From the NCBI GenBank assembly GCA_946499885.1, contig CAMMTN010000013.1, positions 1-45,471 on the forward strand: a stretch of DNA of 45,471 nt. Reading direction: 5' to 3'. The DNA is from an uncultured Clostridium sp. (GTDB lineage Bacteria > Bacillota > Clostridia > TANB77 > CAG-508). A program made the translations under genes and the position numbers. Shown in pieces: positions 1 through 7,985 of the stretch (positions within the stretch are counted from its first letter, which is position 1; every line of letters begins with the position of its first letter). The notes under the pieces are model-generated. The model made no database searches. It was not told the DNA's origin and was given only the letters and a program-made list of their open reading frames with translations.

Positions 1-900
1 CAATATATTTTATCTGCAAAGGTGCATATGGATGAACAAAGTCCACATTTGCATCTTGTTTTTTTGCCTGTTGTTCATACACAAGATAAAAAAGGCAATA
101 ACATAGATAAACTTGCTTGTAGTGAATTTTGGAAAGAAAAAGATAGTTATAGGCAATTACAAAATGCTTTTTATGATTATATGGTATCACATAATTTTGA
201 ACTAGAAAGAGGTTTACCAAAAGAAGAAACAGGTAGAGAACATTTGGATTTAAAAGAATATAAGGAAATAACTAATTTTGAAAAGACAAAAGAAACATTA
301 AAGAATATAAAATTGGAATTGCCAGATGTACCAGAGATAGCAGATATAAGTAAATTTTCAATAAAGAGAGATGAAAAGATTTTAGAAGAAATTATAAAAC
401 CAAAAGATGAATTAATACAAGGTTTATATCAAGATAATTTAAGATTACATCAAGAATTGTCAAGACAAGCAAAAGTTATTGATGAAGCTGAAAAATACCA
501 AAAAGAAAGAGATACTATAATTGCAGATAATAAAGTATTAAGCAATAAAGTAAAAGATTTAGAAAGAGAATATAAAAATAAAATAAATAATCTTGACTTT
601 GATTATAACAATAGAAAAGATGAATTAGAAAAAGAATTTAAAACAAAAGAATTTGATATTGAATATAAATATAAACACAAAATTAAAACATTAGAAAAAG
701 AAAATAGCCATTTACACAAAATTGTAGATAAATTTTACGATACAGTAGAAAAATTTATAAAATGGATTTGCCATAAATTTGGTATAGGAGAATCAAAAGA
801 ATTGGTTAAAAAATTTGAAGAAGATACAAATACTTTAATTGATCCAGAAAAACAACTAAAAAAAGAAGAAAGAGAAAAAGAGTGGGATTTAGAATTATAA
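1..900 (+). CDS. mobV: MOBV (Mob/Pre) relaxase, 5' truncated by window
   Basis: The frame is open from base 1, giving 299 residues; the N-terminus lies upstream of the window. Near the cut edge is the MOBV signature H-M-D-E-x-x-P-H-L-H (residues 9-18), the metal-binding motif of plasmid recombination/mobilization (Pre/Mob) relaxases, which nick oriT and pilot the strand during conjugation. The region after about residue 120 is a long charged coiled coil, typical of MOBV C-terminal halves. It ends in an acidic/aromatic tail (EWDLEL). The stop codon is followed at once by a bidirectional hairpin. Only the start is uncertain. Confidence 0.9.
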   Translation, partial: QYILSAKVHMDEQSPHLHLVFLPVVHTQDKKGNNIDKLACSEFWKEKDSYRQLQNAFYDYMVSHNFELERGLPKEETGREHLDLKEYKEITNFEKTKETLKNIKLELPDVPEIADISKFSIKRDEKILEEIIKPKDELIQGLYQDNLRLHQELSRQAKVIDEAEKYQKERDTIIADNKVLSNKVKDLEREYKNKINNLDFDYNNRKDELEKEFKTKEFDIEYKYKHKIKTLEKENSHLHKIVDKFYDTVEKFIKWICHKFGIGESKELVKKFEEDTNTLIDPEKQLKKEEREKEWDLEL

Positions 901-910
901 TAAAAAAGAC

Positions 911-940
911 AGGAAATAAATAGAATATAATTTATTTCCT
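911..940. terminator. Bidirectional terminator hairpin
   Basis: AGGAAATAAAT pairs perfectly with ATTTATTTCCT over an 8-base loop, between the convergent relaxase and XRE genes. The A-rich left flank provides U-rich ends for the minus strand. It overlaps the last codons and stop of the XRE gene. Confidence 0.7.
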
Positions 941-1195
941 ATTATACATATCAACTCTAACAGGAAGTTTTTGAGCTAGTTTAGCAGTTTTTTCATTAAA
1001 TAGAAGTTCGGGCTTTATATTAAATGATTTAGCAATAAAATCAATATTTTTACAAGTTAAATTGGCATTGCCAGTTTCAATAACACTAATATATGCCATT
1101 TTGAATTTAGTTTTATTGGCATATTGTTCTTGGGTTAAATTATTTTTATATCGATACCATTTTGTATTAAGTCCAACCAATTCCATTGAAGTCAT
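932..1195 (-). CDS. XRE-family HTH transcriptional regulator
   Basis: 87 residues with a lambda-repressor-like HTH at roughly residues 9-66: LTQEQYANKTKF, then AYISVIETG as recognition helix, then NIDFIAKSFNI. There is a clear AGGAGG site 6 bases upstream of the ATG at 1195; Met4 is a possible alternative start. It is transcribed divergently from the ADP-ribosyltransferase gene at 1383, so it probably represses that promoter and/or its own. This fits a mobile-element control switch, but the target is inferred. Confidence 0.85.
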   Translation of the reverse strand: MTSMELVGLNTKWYRYKNNLTQEQYANKTKFKMAYISVIETGNANLTCKNIDFIAKSFNIKPELLFNEKTAKLAQKLPVRVDMYNRK

Positions 1196-1325
1196 AGCAA
1201 AATCCTCCTTTTGAAATAATTAATAATGTAAAAATTGTTTATATATAAATTATAAAGATAAAACACAAATAACTTAATACCATTAAAACTTGTTAAGATA
1301 TATCTAAATAAAACTCCAAAGGGTA

Positions 1326-1353
1326 TTGTAAAAATATTATTATATGTTATAAT
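1326..1353 (+). promoter_or_regulatory. Sigma-A promoter of ADP-ribosyltransferase gene
   Basis: TTGTAA at 1326-1331 and TATAAT at 1348-1353 are separated by 16 bases. An AAGGAG site lies at 1371-1376, 6 bases before the ATG. Confidence 0.65.
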
Positions 1354-1382
1354 TAAAACAACATAATACAAAGGAGTAATTT

Positions 1383-2897
1383 ATGAGTAGTGAAAGAATA
1401 CAAATGTCACAAGAACAAGCACAAAAGATTTCTAATATGTTACAAAGCCAAGGAATTCCTCAATCAGAAATTGACCAAATTATAAATGGAGAATATGAAA
1501 CATATAGTACAGAATATGATATAGACAGTAGCCTTGGTGGATTAAAAAAGTACGGAGATGTTCTAGAAAAATTATCAGACGGTTATACAATGGATGAATT
1601 ACAAACAGAAGGAATATCAGTGCAAAAAATACAGGAATTTCAAGATATGTTACAGGAAAGAAATTTAACAGTTGATGGAGCAAAATCAATCTATCAATAT
1701 TCTGTTGGTAGTAATATGATTCTTGGAGTAAAAAGAGGTGTAACAAAGGATACAATTAAAGAACAAATTATACAAGATTTAGAGAGTTCATTGCAAACAA
1801 GGGGTGTGCCACAGTCAGATATTGAAACAATGAAACAATTTATAAAAGATACTAATTATCAAGAAACATTACATAGTAATTATGATAGAGTTAATGAATA
1901 TATGGAACAAATTGGAGTACATCCAAAAGCACGAGTGAGTGTTAGAAGTGCAATGCAATCAATGGATAGATGTGCACATATAGATGAAACTATTAGTTCA
2001 TTAGATGAAGGGTTAGGTAGAACTAATTTGCCTAAATCAATGAAATTATACAGAGCTGTAAAAAGTAATTATTTAGAGAGAGCACTACCAGAAGGTGAAG
2101 ATTTAACTAGTTTAGTTGGAAAAACAGTAAGTAACAATGGGCAAACAAGTACCTCTCCATTATATGATTCTTCATTTGCAAAATATGATGATTATGATAC
2201 TGTTTTTGAGATTTATGCACCACAAGGAAGTAGAGGTTCTTACATAACAGAATTATCGGCTTATGATAATTCTGAACAAGAGGTATTATTAAATCCAAAT
2301 GACTTATATATAACTAATGTTCAAAAAGGTGTAGTAGATAAAAATGGTAGAACAAAAAATGTATTACAAGCATTAGCATTAAGTAAAGATAGAGAGTGCT
2401 ACAAAGAAACAGAACAGTTAAAAGGAAAAAATAAAGATCAAAGTAGTATGGTTGAACAAAATATCGAGAGTGAAGCAAATATGGGATTTGCAAATAATTT
2501 ACCTACAAAACAAAGCCGATTTTCAAAGTTTTTTAGTCAAATTAGAGCAAGATTGGCTAGACAAAAAACACAGGAACATCGAGAGCATAGAGAACAGGAA
2601 AATTATTCAACACAGACGAAGCAAGACAAAGGAAAAGTGCAAGAGAAAAAATCGTGGGAATTAGAACCAGAAGAAAAAACTAGAATACAAAAAGAAACTG
2701 CTAAAATAGCACAAAAGCATAGAGAACAAAAGGAACAACAAAAGCAAGTACAAAATCAAGAACTACAACAAGGACAAGTTAATAAGCAAGGAGGTGAATT
2801 TCAGCAAGAAAATACTGAGCAATTACAACAAGGGCAAGCACAAGTTCCAGTACAACCACAACAGCCTATGATGGATATGGGAGGTATGGAATTATAA
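1383..2897 (+). CDS. ADP-ribosyltransferase (R-S-E class), mobile-element borne
   Basis: 504 residues. Residues 218-320 carry all three hallmarks of the ADP-ribosyltransferase exoenzyme fold: the NAD-binding Arg (R224 in LYRAV), the S-T-S motif (256-258), and the catalytic E-x-E (E298, E300). Family knowledge says ExE enzymes modify arginine. The N-terminal 200 residues are helical and contain two copies of a short module, QGIPQSEIDQ near 23-32 and RGVPQSDIET near 140-149. After about 390 the protein is Gln/Lys/Glu-rich, low complexity and coiled coil, ending MDMGGMEL. There is no signal peptide or membrane segment. It has its own promoter and sits next to the relaxase. It could be a toxin/effector passed during conjugation or an intracellular modifier used against host or phage; the substrate is unknown. 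Confidence 0.85.
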   Translation: MSSERIQMSQEQAQKISNMLQSQGIPQSEIDQIINGEYETYSTEYDIDSSLGGLKKYGDVLEKLSDGYTMDELQTEGISVQKIQEFQDMLQERNLTVDGAKSIYQYSVGSNMILGVKRGVTKDTIKEQIIQDLESSLQTRGVPQSDIETMKQFIKDTNYQETLHSNYDRVNEYMEQIGVHPKARVSVRSAMQSMDRCAHIDETISSLDEGLGRTNLPKSMKLYRAVKSNYLERALPEGEDLTSLVGKTVSNNGQTSTSPLYDSSFAKYDDYDTVFEIYAPQGSRGSYITELSAYDNSEQEVLLNPNDLYITNVQKGVVDKNGRTKNVLQALALSKDRECYKETEQLKGKNKDQSSMVEQNIESEANMGFANNLPTKQSRFSKFFSQIRARLARQKTQEHREHREQENYSTQTKQDKGKVQEKKSWELEPEEKTRIQKETAKIAQKHREQKEQQKQVQNQELQQGQVNKQGGEFQQENTEQLQQGQAQVPVQPQQPMMDMGGMEL

Positions 2898-2921
2898 AAA
2901 TAATAGATTGGAGTGATATAA

Positions 2922-3908
2922 ATGGCTATAGGACCAGGCATATACAGAGAAAAATATAAAGATTATTCAATTGATGAATTAAAAACAACATTGAAAGAAT
3001 TAAAAAAATATTTACATTCAAAAGAATTAAAAAAAGCAAGACAAGAAGAAATAGAAAAAGGAATTGATGATAATAATTGTGTTACTAATGTAGAAACAGA
3101 AATAAAAGTTGTTAAGGATTTAATAAATTGCAAAGGAGGAAAAAATTTTATTAGGAAAACAAAACTTGATGAGAATGGTATGGAATATGAAGAGGAAGAA
3201 TATTTTGAAATGCCTAATATAGAAGAAGAAGCAAAAAGATTTACTCTAATAAATTTAATAAAGAAAAATGCAGGATTAGATCCATTTTGGGCAGATTGTT
3301 TTATTAATTTTTTCAATCAAGTTAATAAAACAGAAAATGAAAAATTGGAATTTTTTAAAAAACTTATTTTAGATAAAAACTTATTTAATAATTTATCTAA
3401 AGATATTTTAAAGACATCAAACAGTGATGAATTATTTGAAAATTATAAAATGAATTTAAATATAACAAAAGATAAAATTTCAAATGAAGAATTAAAAAAG
3501 ATAGTAGAAGAAATAATTGGTAATAATGATCCGTTTTGGAATCAACCTATTTATGAAATTGTAAAAAAAATCATTAATTTATCTGTTGGAGAGGAAAGTT
3601 CTATTACTAAGTTATTAGGCGATTCTCAATTCACATCAAAGCAATTATTTGACATTTACCATTGCGTAAATAAAGTGTGTAGAAAAATTGGTATTATTTT
3701 AGATTTTAGTAGTGAGAATGCTAAAGTTAATGGTTTACCATATAATTTACCATTTAAAAAATACTATATAGGAAATACTAAATCATCTGAAAAATGTTTA
3801 TGTGGTAATAATTTAGAAATAATATGGAATGATAACCAAAAATTTCAAATGGTTAGATGTCCTAAATGTAATAATGAAATGAAATTTAAAAATCCTAATT
3901 TAAATTAG
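2922..3908 (+). CDS. Unknown protein with C-terminal zinc ribbon
   Basis: 328 residues, starting 24 bases after the ADP-ribosyltransferase gene with a GGAG site, so probably co-transcribed. The body is mixed helical and highly charged, with an internal recurrence of D-P-F-W (near 126-129 and 205-208). The C-terminus has paired cysteines, KCLCGN then RCPKCN about 20 residues later, which look like a small zinc ribbon. I do not recognise a family. Its place in one transcript with the ADP-ribosyltransferase makes it a candidate partner, regulator or immunity protein (inference). Confidence 0.7.
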   Translation: MAIGPGIYREKYKDYSIDELKTTLKELKKYLHSKELKKARQEEIEKGIDDNNCVTNVETEIKVVKDLINCKGGKNFIRKTKLDENGMEYEEEEYFEMPNIEEEAKRFTLINLIKKNAGLDPFWADCFINFFNQVNKTENEKLEFFKKLILDKNLFNNLSKDILKTSNSDELFENYKMNLNITKDKISNEELKKIVEEIIGNNDPFWNQPIYEIVKKIINLSVGEESSITKLLGDSQFTSKQLFDIYHCVNKVCRKIGIILDFSSENAKVNGLPYNLPFKKYYIGNTKSSEKCLCGNNLEIIWNDNQKFQMVRCPKCNNEMKFKNPNLN

Positions 3909-3925
3909 AAAGATGAAGTTAAATG

Positions 3926-3961
3926 AAAAGGAGTAATTTCTCTAAAGAACAACTCCTTTTT
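3926..3961. terminator. Bidirectional terminator
   Basis: AAAAGGAGT pairs with ACTCCTTTT, followed by further T residues, between two convergent genes. A-run and T-run flanks make it usable on both strands. Confidence 0.75.
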
Positions 3962-3963
3962 AC

Positions 3964-5058
3964 TTATTTATTCTCCATAATCCATTCATAAACCTCATTT
4001 TCAGTAAGTTTACCTTTTTTCATTTGATTAATTTTTTCTTTAGCCTGTTTTTTCCAATTTTCAAAGTCTTTAGCAAGTTTTTTGTTGTCCTTATTTTTCT
4101 TGACTTGCATAAATTTTTGTTGATATGTTCTTCTATATTCTCCCATAGCCTTATTTTGTTTTAATCTTTCAGTATAAGATTGGAAAGCACCTAAATCTCT
4201 ACAAGATTTTAATTTTTCTTTTGGGTAATCACAATAAATTTCATCTACTTTTGAAGTTGGAATAAAGTACATTCCACAATTTTGACATTTTTTAATTGGA
4301 TAGTTAGGTGTTTTTGAAAGTTCTTCAAGTATAGCATAGCAAATACTTGATAAATCGTTACTTTTATGTGTATCACTCATAGAAAGTAGTAAATTCTCTG
4401 AATGTAATGACTCTAGTATATCATATTCGCTATTATTTAAAAATTCATCATATTTTCTTGAATAACTATCTCTCATAATTAAGTCATTTTTATAATAAGA
4501 ATATAATTTGCCCTTCCTTTTTATTAAATAAACAGCAAATCGTTCAGAATATGTATATTTTTCTAAATTACTGTCATTATTCAAATTATATATGTATGTA
4601 ACGGCATTTATTAGTTCTTCTTGTAAGTCTATTAGATTTTCTTGTAAATCTTCAAATATCTTAGTTGTTGCCTTTAAATAGTTTTCATTACTACCATAAT
4701 TATTAAGTAATTCAAATTTATAATTTTCATCTAAATCTCTTAATATTTCAAATCCATAAGCATAGAAGAAAGTCTTGTAAGCTACTTCGTAATTTGATAA
4801 ATCAGCATTTAAAAATCTTAATAATAAAAGTCCAAATTTCTCATAAAAAGGAAAGTAAATACTAGCAGGGTGTTTTAAGCCATTATCTGTTTTTTCTTTT
4901 TCTTTATAATAAACATCTCTTAATTTATTTTCAGTATCTAAATGATAATCAGCTTTATAAAAATATAATGGCGTAGCATAATATTCTTTTTTTGTTTCAG
5001 TATCAAACCAGAAGTAGAAATCTTGAAAGAAAGTTACTTTTGGTAATTCTATACTCAT
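3964..5058 (-). CDS. DUF6076-like protein with Cys cluster
   Basis: 364 residues. The N-terminal 240 residues are aromatic-rich and helical without a motif I can name. The C-terminal part carries CQNCGMYFIP, then YCDYP and SCRD, a four-cysteine probable zinc site, followed by a basic helical tail with YRRTYQQKF and ending in a short WIMEN helix. This arrangement resembles DUF6076, a family I know from Bacillota mobile elements with no assigned function. A GAGGTG site lies just before the ATG at 5058. It is convergent with the zinc-ribbon gene and divergent from the strong promoter at 5128. Confidence 0.65.
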   Translation of the reverse strand: MSIELPKVTFFQDFYFWFDTETKKEYYATPLYFYKADYHLDTENKLRDVYYKEKEKTDNGLKHPASIYFPFYEKFGLLLLRFLNADLSNYEVAYKTFFYAYGFEILRDLDENYKFELLNNYGSNENYLKATTKIFEDLQENLIDLQEELINAVTYIYNLNNDSNLEKYTYSERFAVYLIKRKGKLYSYYKNDLIMRDSYSRKYDEFLNNSEYDILESLHSENLLLSMSDTHKSNDLSSICYAILEELSKTPNYPIKKCQNCGMYFIPTSKVDEIYCDYPKEKLKSCRDLGAFQSYTERLKQNKAMGEYRRTYQQKFMQVKKNKDNKKLAKDFENWKKQAKEKINQMKKGKLTENEVYEWIMENK

Positions 5059-5127
5059 CTATTTTCACCTCTTAAAAAAATTTTTATCAAAAACAATCGA
5101 CAATCTTAAAAAAATAATAAATTGTTA

Positions 5128-5156
5128 TTGACATTCTATATTTATTATACTATAAT
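5128..5156 (+). promoter_or_regulatory. Consensus sigma-A promoter with long leader
   Basis: TTGACA at 5128-5133, 17 bases, then TATAAT at 5151-5156: a perfect consensus pair and the strongest promoter in the element. The next ORF starts about 210 bases downstream. The 315-base gap 5059-5373 holds no other gene that I can support, so the leader may be a regulatory RNA or 5'-UTR. Confidence 0.8.
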
Positions 5157-5373
5157 ATTAATATAATTACAATACTTTTTTTAAAACTAATTGCTAAAAG
5201 TTGTAGACAAAAAATTCACTAAATAAGAGGAAAAGATTGTAATAGCAATGAGTTTAAGGTTTTAGGCAAACTATTAACAACACAGTAAAGTAATTTTAAT
5301 TTTTTTATTTTTGAGTTTTTATATATAGTAGGTGTGAAATTGTAGTTTGTTGAAATAGAGAATTTTTAAAGGA

Positions 5374-5871
5374 ATGGAGGTGTTAAAGATAAAAACAAAA
5401 TTGAATAGTAAAGAAATTAAAGACAAAATAATTGAGTTATTCTTTATAAAACATTTAAGACCAGTAGATATATCAAAGAAATTAAATGTTGGAATGTCAT
5501 ATATAACTAAAATTATTCAAAAAGATTCTAGATATATTGGAGAGAAAGAATCTAGAAAATCAGAAGCTAAAGAAAAAATTAAAGTTAAAAAAAGAGTATA
5601 TGCACAAAATAAAAGACAAAAAGAAAAACAAGAGAAACAAGAATATCAAAAAATGTTAATACAGATAAATAGAGATAATGAATATTTATCTACCAAAAAG
5701 AAAGAAAATGATTTACAATATGCAAAGTGGAACAGAAGTATTTATGAATATGACAAATATAGTAGTGATTTAGTATTAAAAGATAATATAAATACTGGAT
5801 TTAATGTCGCTAAAAGAGTTAGTAATGTTGTAAATCCAAATATGATAAAGAGTAATAAAATATATGTTTAA
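5374..5871 (+). CDS. Small basic HTH protein of mobile element
   Basis: 165 residues, strongly basic. Residues 8-50 look like a sigma-factor/resolvase-type helix-turn-helix (IKDKIIELFFIKHL, then VDISKKLNV, then SYITKIIQ). A charged coiled coil follows to about residue 110, then a polar tail. The start is uncertain: the first ATG lies inside GGATGGAGGTG, where the only good ribosome site overlaps it, so initiation may use the GTG two codons later. Its position under a consensus promoter and near the recombinase suggests a role in element control or as a recombination helper (inference). Confidence 0.65.
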   Translation: MEVLKIKTKLNSKEIKDKIIELFFIKHLRPVDISKKLNVGMSYITKIIQKDSRYIGEKESRKSEAKEKIKVKKRVYAQNKRQKEKQEKQEYQKMLIQINRDNEYLSTKKKENDLQYAKWNRSIYEYDKYSSDLVLKDNINTGFNVAKRVSNVVNPNMIKSNKIYV

Positions 5872-5934
5872 TGTATGCTTTGAAGAAATCAAGGTGTATT
5901 TTTTTGCTCTAATTTTTAGAAAGAGGTATTAAAA

Positions 5935-5976
5935 ATGATTTTATTTAAGAAAAAATTTAAGAAATATGTAGAATAG
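5935..5976 (+). CDS. Possible 13-residue basic micro-ORF
   Basis: ATG with an AAAGAGG site 8 bases upstream encodes MILFKKKFKKYVE. It may be a leader peptide or chance. It sits between the HTH gene and the 36-residue ORF. Confidence 0.2.
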   Translation: MILFKKKFKKYVE

Positions 5977-6053
5977 CAATAGGTTAATAAAGTATATAAT
6001 AACTGAATTTATAACCATAAATAGCTATTCGCAGGAAAGGAATAGGTATTTAT

Positions 6054-6164
6054 ATGAAACAAGAATATAAAATAAAAGAGGTTTTTGATGAAAATGCAAA
6101 AACAATACAAGAAAAGTTACAAGAAACATTTATAAATTATTTAATAGAGAAAGTTAATAAATAG
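6054..6164 (+). CDS. 36-residue protein upstream of recombinase
   Basis: ATG at 6054 with GGAAAGGAA about 12 bases upstream encodes MKQEYKIKEVFDENAKTIQE... ending YLIEKVNK: one amphipathic helical protein with no cysteine or membrane segment. It ends just before a hairpin and the recombinase promoter. Tiny ORFs of this kind often precede large serine recombinases in Clostridia elements, where directionality factors are small and unrecognised. That role is an inference from position only. Confidence 0.5.
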   Translation: MKQEYKIKEVFDENAKTIQEKLQETFINYLIEKVNK

Positions 6165-6170
6165 GAAAAA

Positions 6171-6207
6171 GGCTAGTTTATATGTGTTTTTTACATATTA
6201 ACTAGCC
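6171..6207 (+). terminator. Hairpin between small ORF and recombinase promoter
   Basis: GGCTAGTT pairs with AACTAGCC and, after one mismatch, ATATGT pairs with ACATAT. There is no strong T-run, so it may be a weak terminator or a recombinase/RDF binding site. Confidence 0.5.
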
Positions 6208-6225
6208 TAAATTTATAAATATTAG

Positions 6226-6254
6226 TTGAAATATTTTTGTATTAATTGTATAAT
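6226..6254 (+). promoter_or_regulatory. Recombinase promoter
   Basis: TTGAAA at 6226-6231, 17-base spacer, TATAAT at 6249-6254. Confidence 0.7.
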
Positions 6255-6308
6255 TCAGTTATAAATTGGATAGGAGGAAACTTATTGTTATTAGAAAGAG
6301 AGGTTTAA

Positions 6309-7944
6309 ATGATAACAATAGCAGATCCTGAAAAATATGTAGCAGGATTATATGAAAGATTATCCAATGAAAAGATTGAAGTTGGTAATGGAGAGGTACT
6401 AGAAACAAGCGAAGATGAAAGAGAAAGTGGAAGTATAAGTACACAAAAACTATTTTTAAGAAACTTTTGTAAAGACAATCATATACGAGTATATGATGAT
6501 TATACAGATGACGGAGTTTCTGGAGCTACTTTTAACAGACCAGACTTTAATAGAATGATAAAGGACATTGAAAATAAGAAAATCAATTTAGTAATAGTAA
6601 AAGACTTATCTAGATTTGGCAGATTATCAAGTAAAATATCGTATTATTTAGATGAGTTTTTCATTGAAAAAGGTGTAAGGTTTATAGCAGTAACAGATGA
6701 TATAGACACAGGTGCAATTGAAACATCAGAAGATATGGTGCAATTTAAAGCATTTTTTAATGAATGGTTTTTAAGAGATACATCAAGAAAAGTAAGGAAT
6801 GGAAAGAAAACGAGAGCAAGAGAAGGCAAAGTAATGACAACATATCCTACTTATCGGATATAAGAAAGACCCATTAGACAATAACCATTATGTAATAGAC
6901 CAAGATATTGCTCCAATTGTTAGAAGAATATTTATGTTAGCACGAAACGGAAAAACACCAACTGAGATAGGTAAAATTCTAACAGATGAAAGAACTCTAG
7001 TACCATCAGAAATAGTTGGAAATGGACATACAAGAAAAGATGGTATAAAAAGAGGTTGGAATAGAAATACAGTTAAAAGAATATTGCAAAATGTAACTTA
7101 TCTAGGTTGGGTATCAAATGGAAATACAAAAAAGGTAAATTATAAAAGTAAGAAAACAATGATAATGCCAAAAGAAGATAGAATAATCAAAAAAGGTATG
7201 CACACACCAATAATAGATGAAGAAACTTTTAATATAGTACAAGATATGATAAAGAGTAGAACATCGACAAGAGTAAAAAGTTATGATTGGTTACTAAAAG
7301 GGCTAGTATGCTGTAAAGAATGTGGCAAAAAATTAAGTTTAGTACCACAAAAACATCCTAATAAAACAACATTCTATTTAAGATGTAATACTTATGCTTG
7401 TAATACACATTTAGGGTTATGCACACCACATAGTAATAATCTAGAAAAAGTAACAAACTTTGTAATTGAACAAATCAAAAAAAGATGTAAAGAATTTTTG
7501 AATGAAGAAAAATATACAAAATTAGCAAATACATCAAAAGACAAGATAATCAAAGATAGGTTTAATGTGAAGAATGAAATTCTTATTTTAGAGAAGAAAA
7601 TTAAAGATATAAATAAGCGAATAGACAAGTTATATGAAGATAAATACAATGGCTTATTTGAAGATGAAGATTTTTCAAGACTTTATTCAAAACAAATAGA
7701 AAGTAGAAAACAAGCAGAAGAAAGAATAAAACAGTTAAAAGAATTAGAAGAAAAAGAAGATTCATCAGTAGACATTGATAAACTTGTTAAAGATTTTGTA
7801 AATATGAAAGAAATAACTAGGACAATGCTTGTATCTTTAGTTGATAAGATAGAAATATCAGAAAATAAAGAAATAACTATATATTATAAATTCAATATTT
7901 TAAATATGGGAAAAGAAGATAATAAATTACAAAATGTTGGCTAA
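6309..7944 (+). CDS. Large serine recombinase, read through a +1 shift at CGG
   Basis: In two frames: 6309-6854 and 6856-7944, joined by skipping C6855, giving 544 residues, a normal length for the family. It cuts and rejoins DNA at att sites to integrate or excise the element. The N-terminal resolvase domain has Y-E-R-L-S with nucleophile S19 and the DLSRFGR motif. After the junction come the recombinase domain and the zinc-ribbon domain (CCKECGKKL ... CNTYAC), then a coiled coil and C-terminal tail. In the zero frame the protein stops after TYPTYR at TAT CGG ATA TAA. Skipping the C gives TAT GGA TAT AAG, the conserved Y-G-Y-K. An AGGAGG at 6272-6277 serves a possible TTG-initiated leader (MLLEREV) whose stop abuts the ATG. 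Confidence 0.85.
6855..6858 (+). other. CGG +1 frameshift site 1 (recombinase)
   Basis: Zero frame TAT CGG ATA TAA; shifted reading TAT (C) GGA TAT AAG. The glycine restored is the conserved one in the Y-G-Y-K segment of serine recombinases. Confidence 0.75.
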
Positions 7945-7985
7945 ATATTAAAAATAGTCATAACGGAATATTAGGACAATCGTGA
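7945..7985. other. Probable attachment-site junction
   Basis: The element side ends with the recombinase stop. The target side resumes at about ACAATCGTGATATTG, which in the frame of the following gene reads T-I-V-I-L-I-I-L-A, the middle of a type IV prepilin N-terminal helix. The core dinucleotide cannot be fixed without the left end. Confidence 0.55.

Larger units (their letters stand above)
1..7981. mobile_element. Integrative mobilizable element, right part
   Basis: The stretch holds a MOBV relaxase, an XRE regulator, an ADP-ribosyltransferase, two accessory proteins of unknown function, an HTH protein and, last, a large serine recombinase. The recombinase stop codon lies 37 bases before a prepilin-like reading frame whose first residues are missing, so the right boundary falls between about 7945 and 7981. 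The left end lies outside the window. No mating-pair or coupling genes are visible, so the element would be mobilized by a helper. The boundary and the integrated state are inferred from the truncated target gene and the terminal recombinase; the empty site is not seen. Confidence 0.75.
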
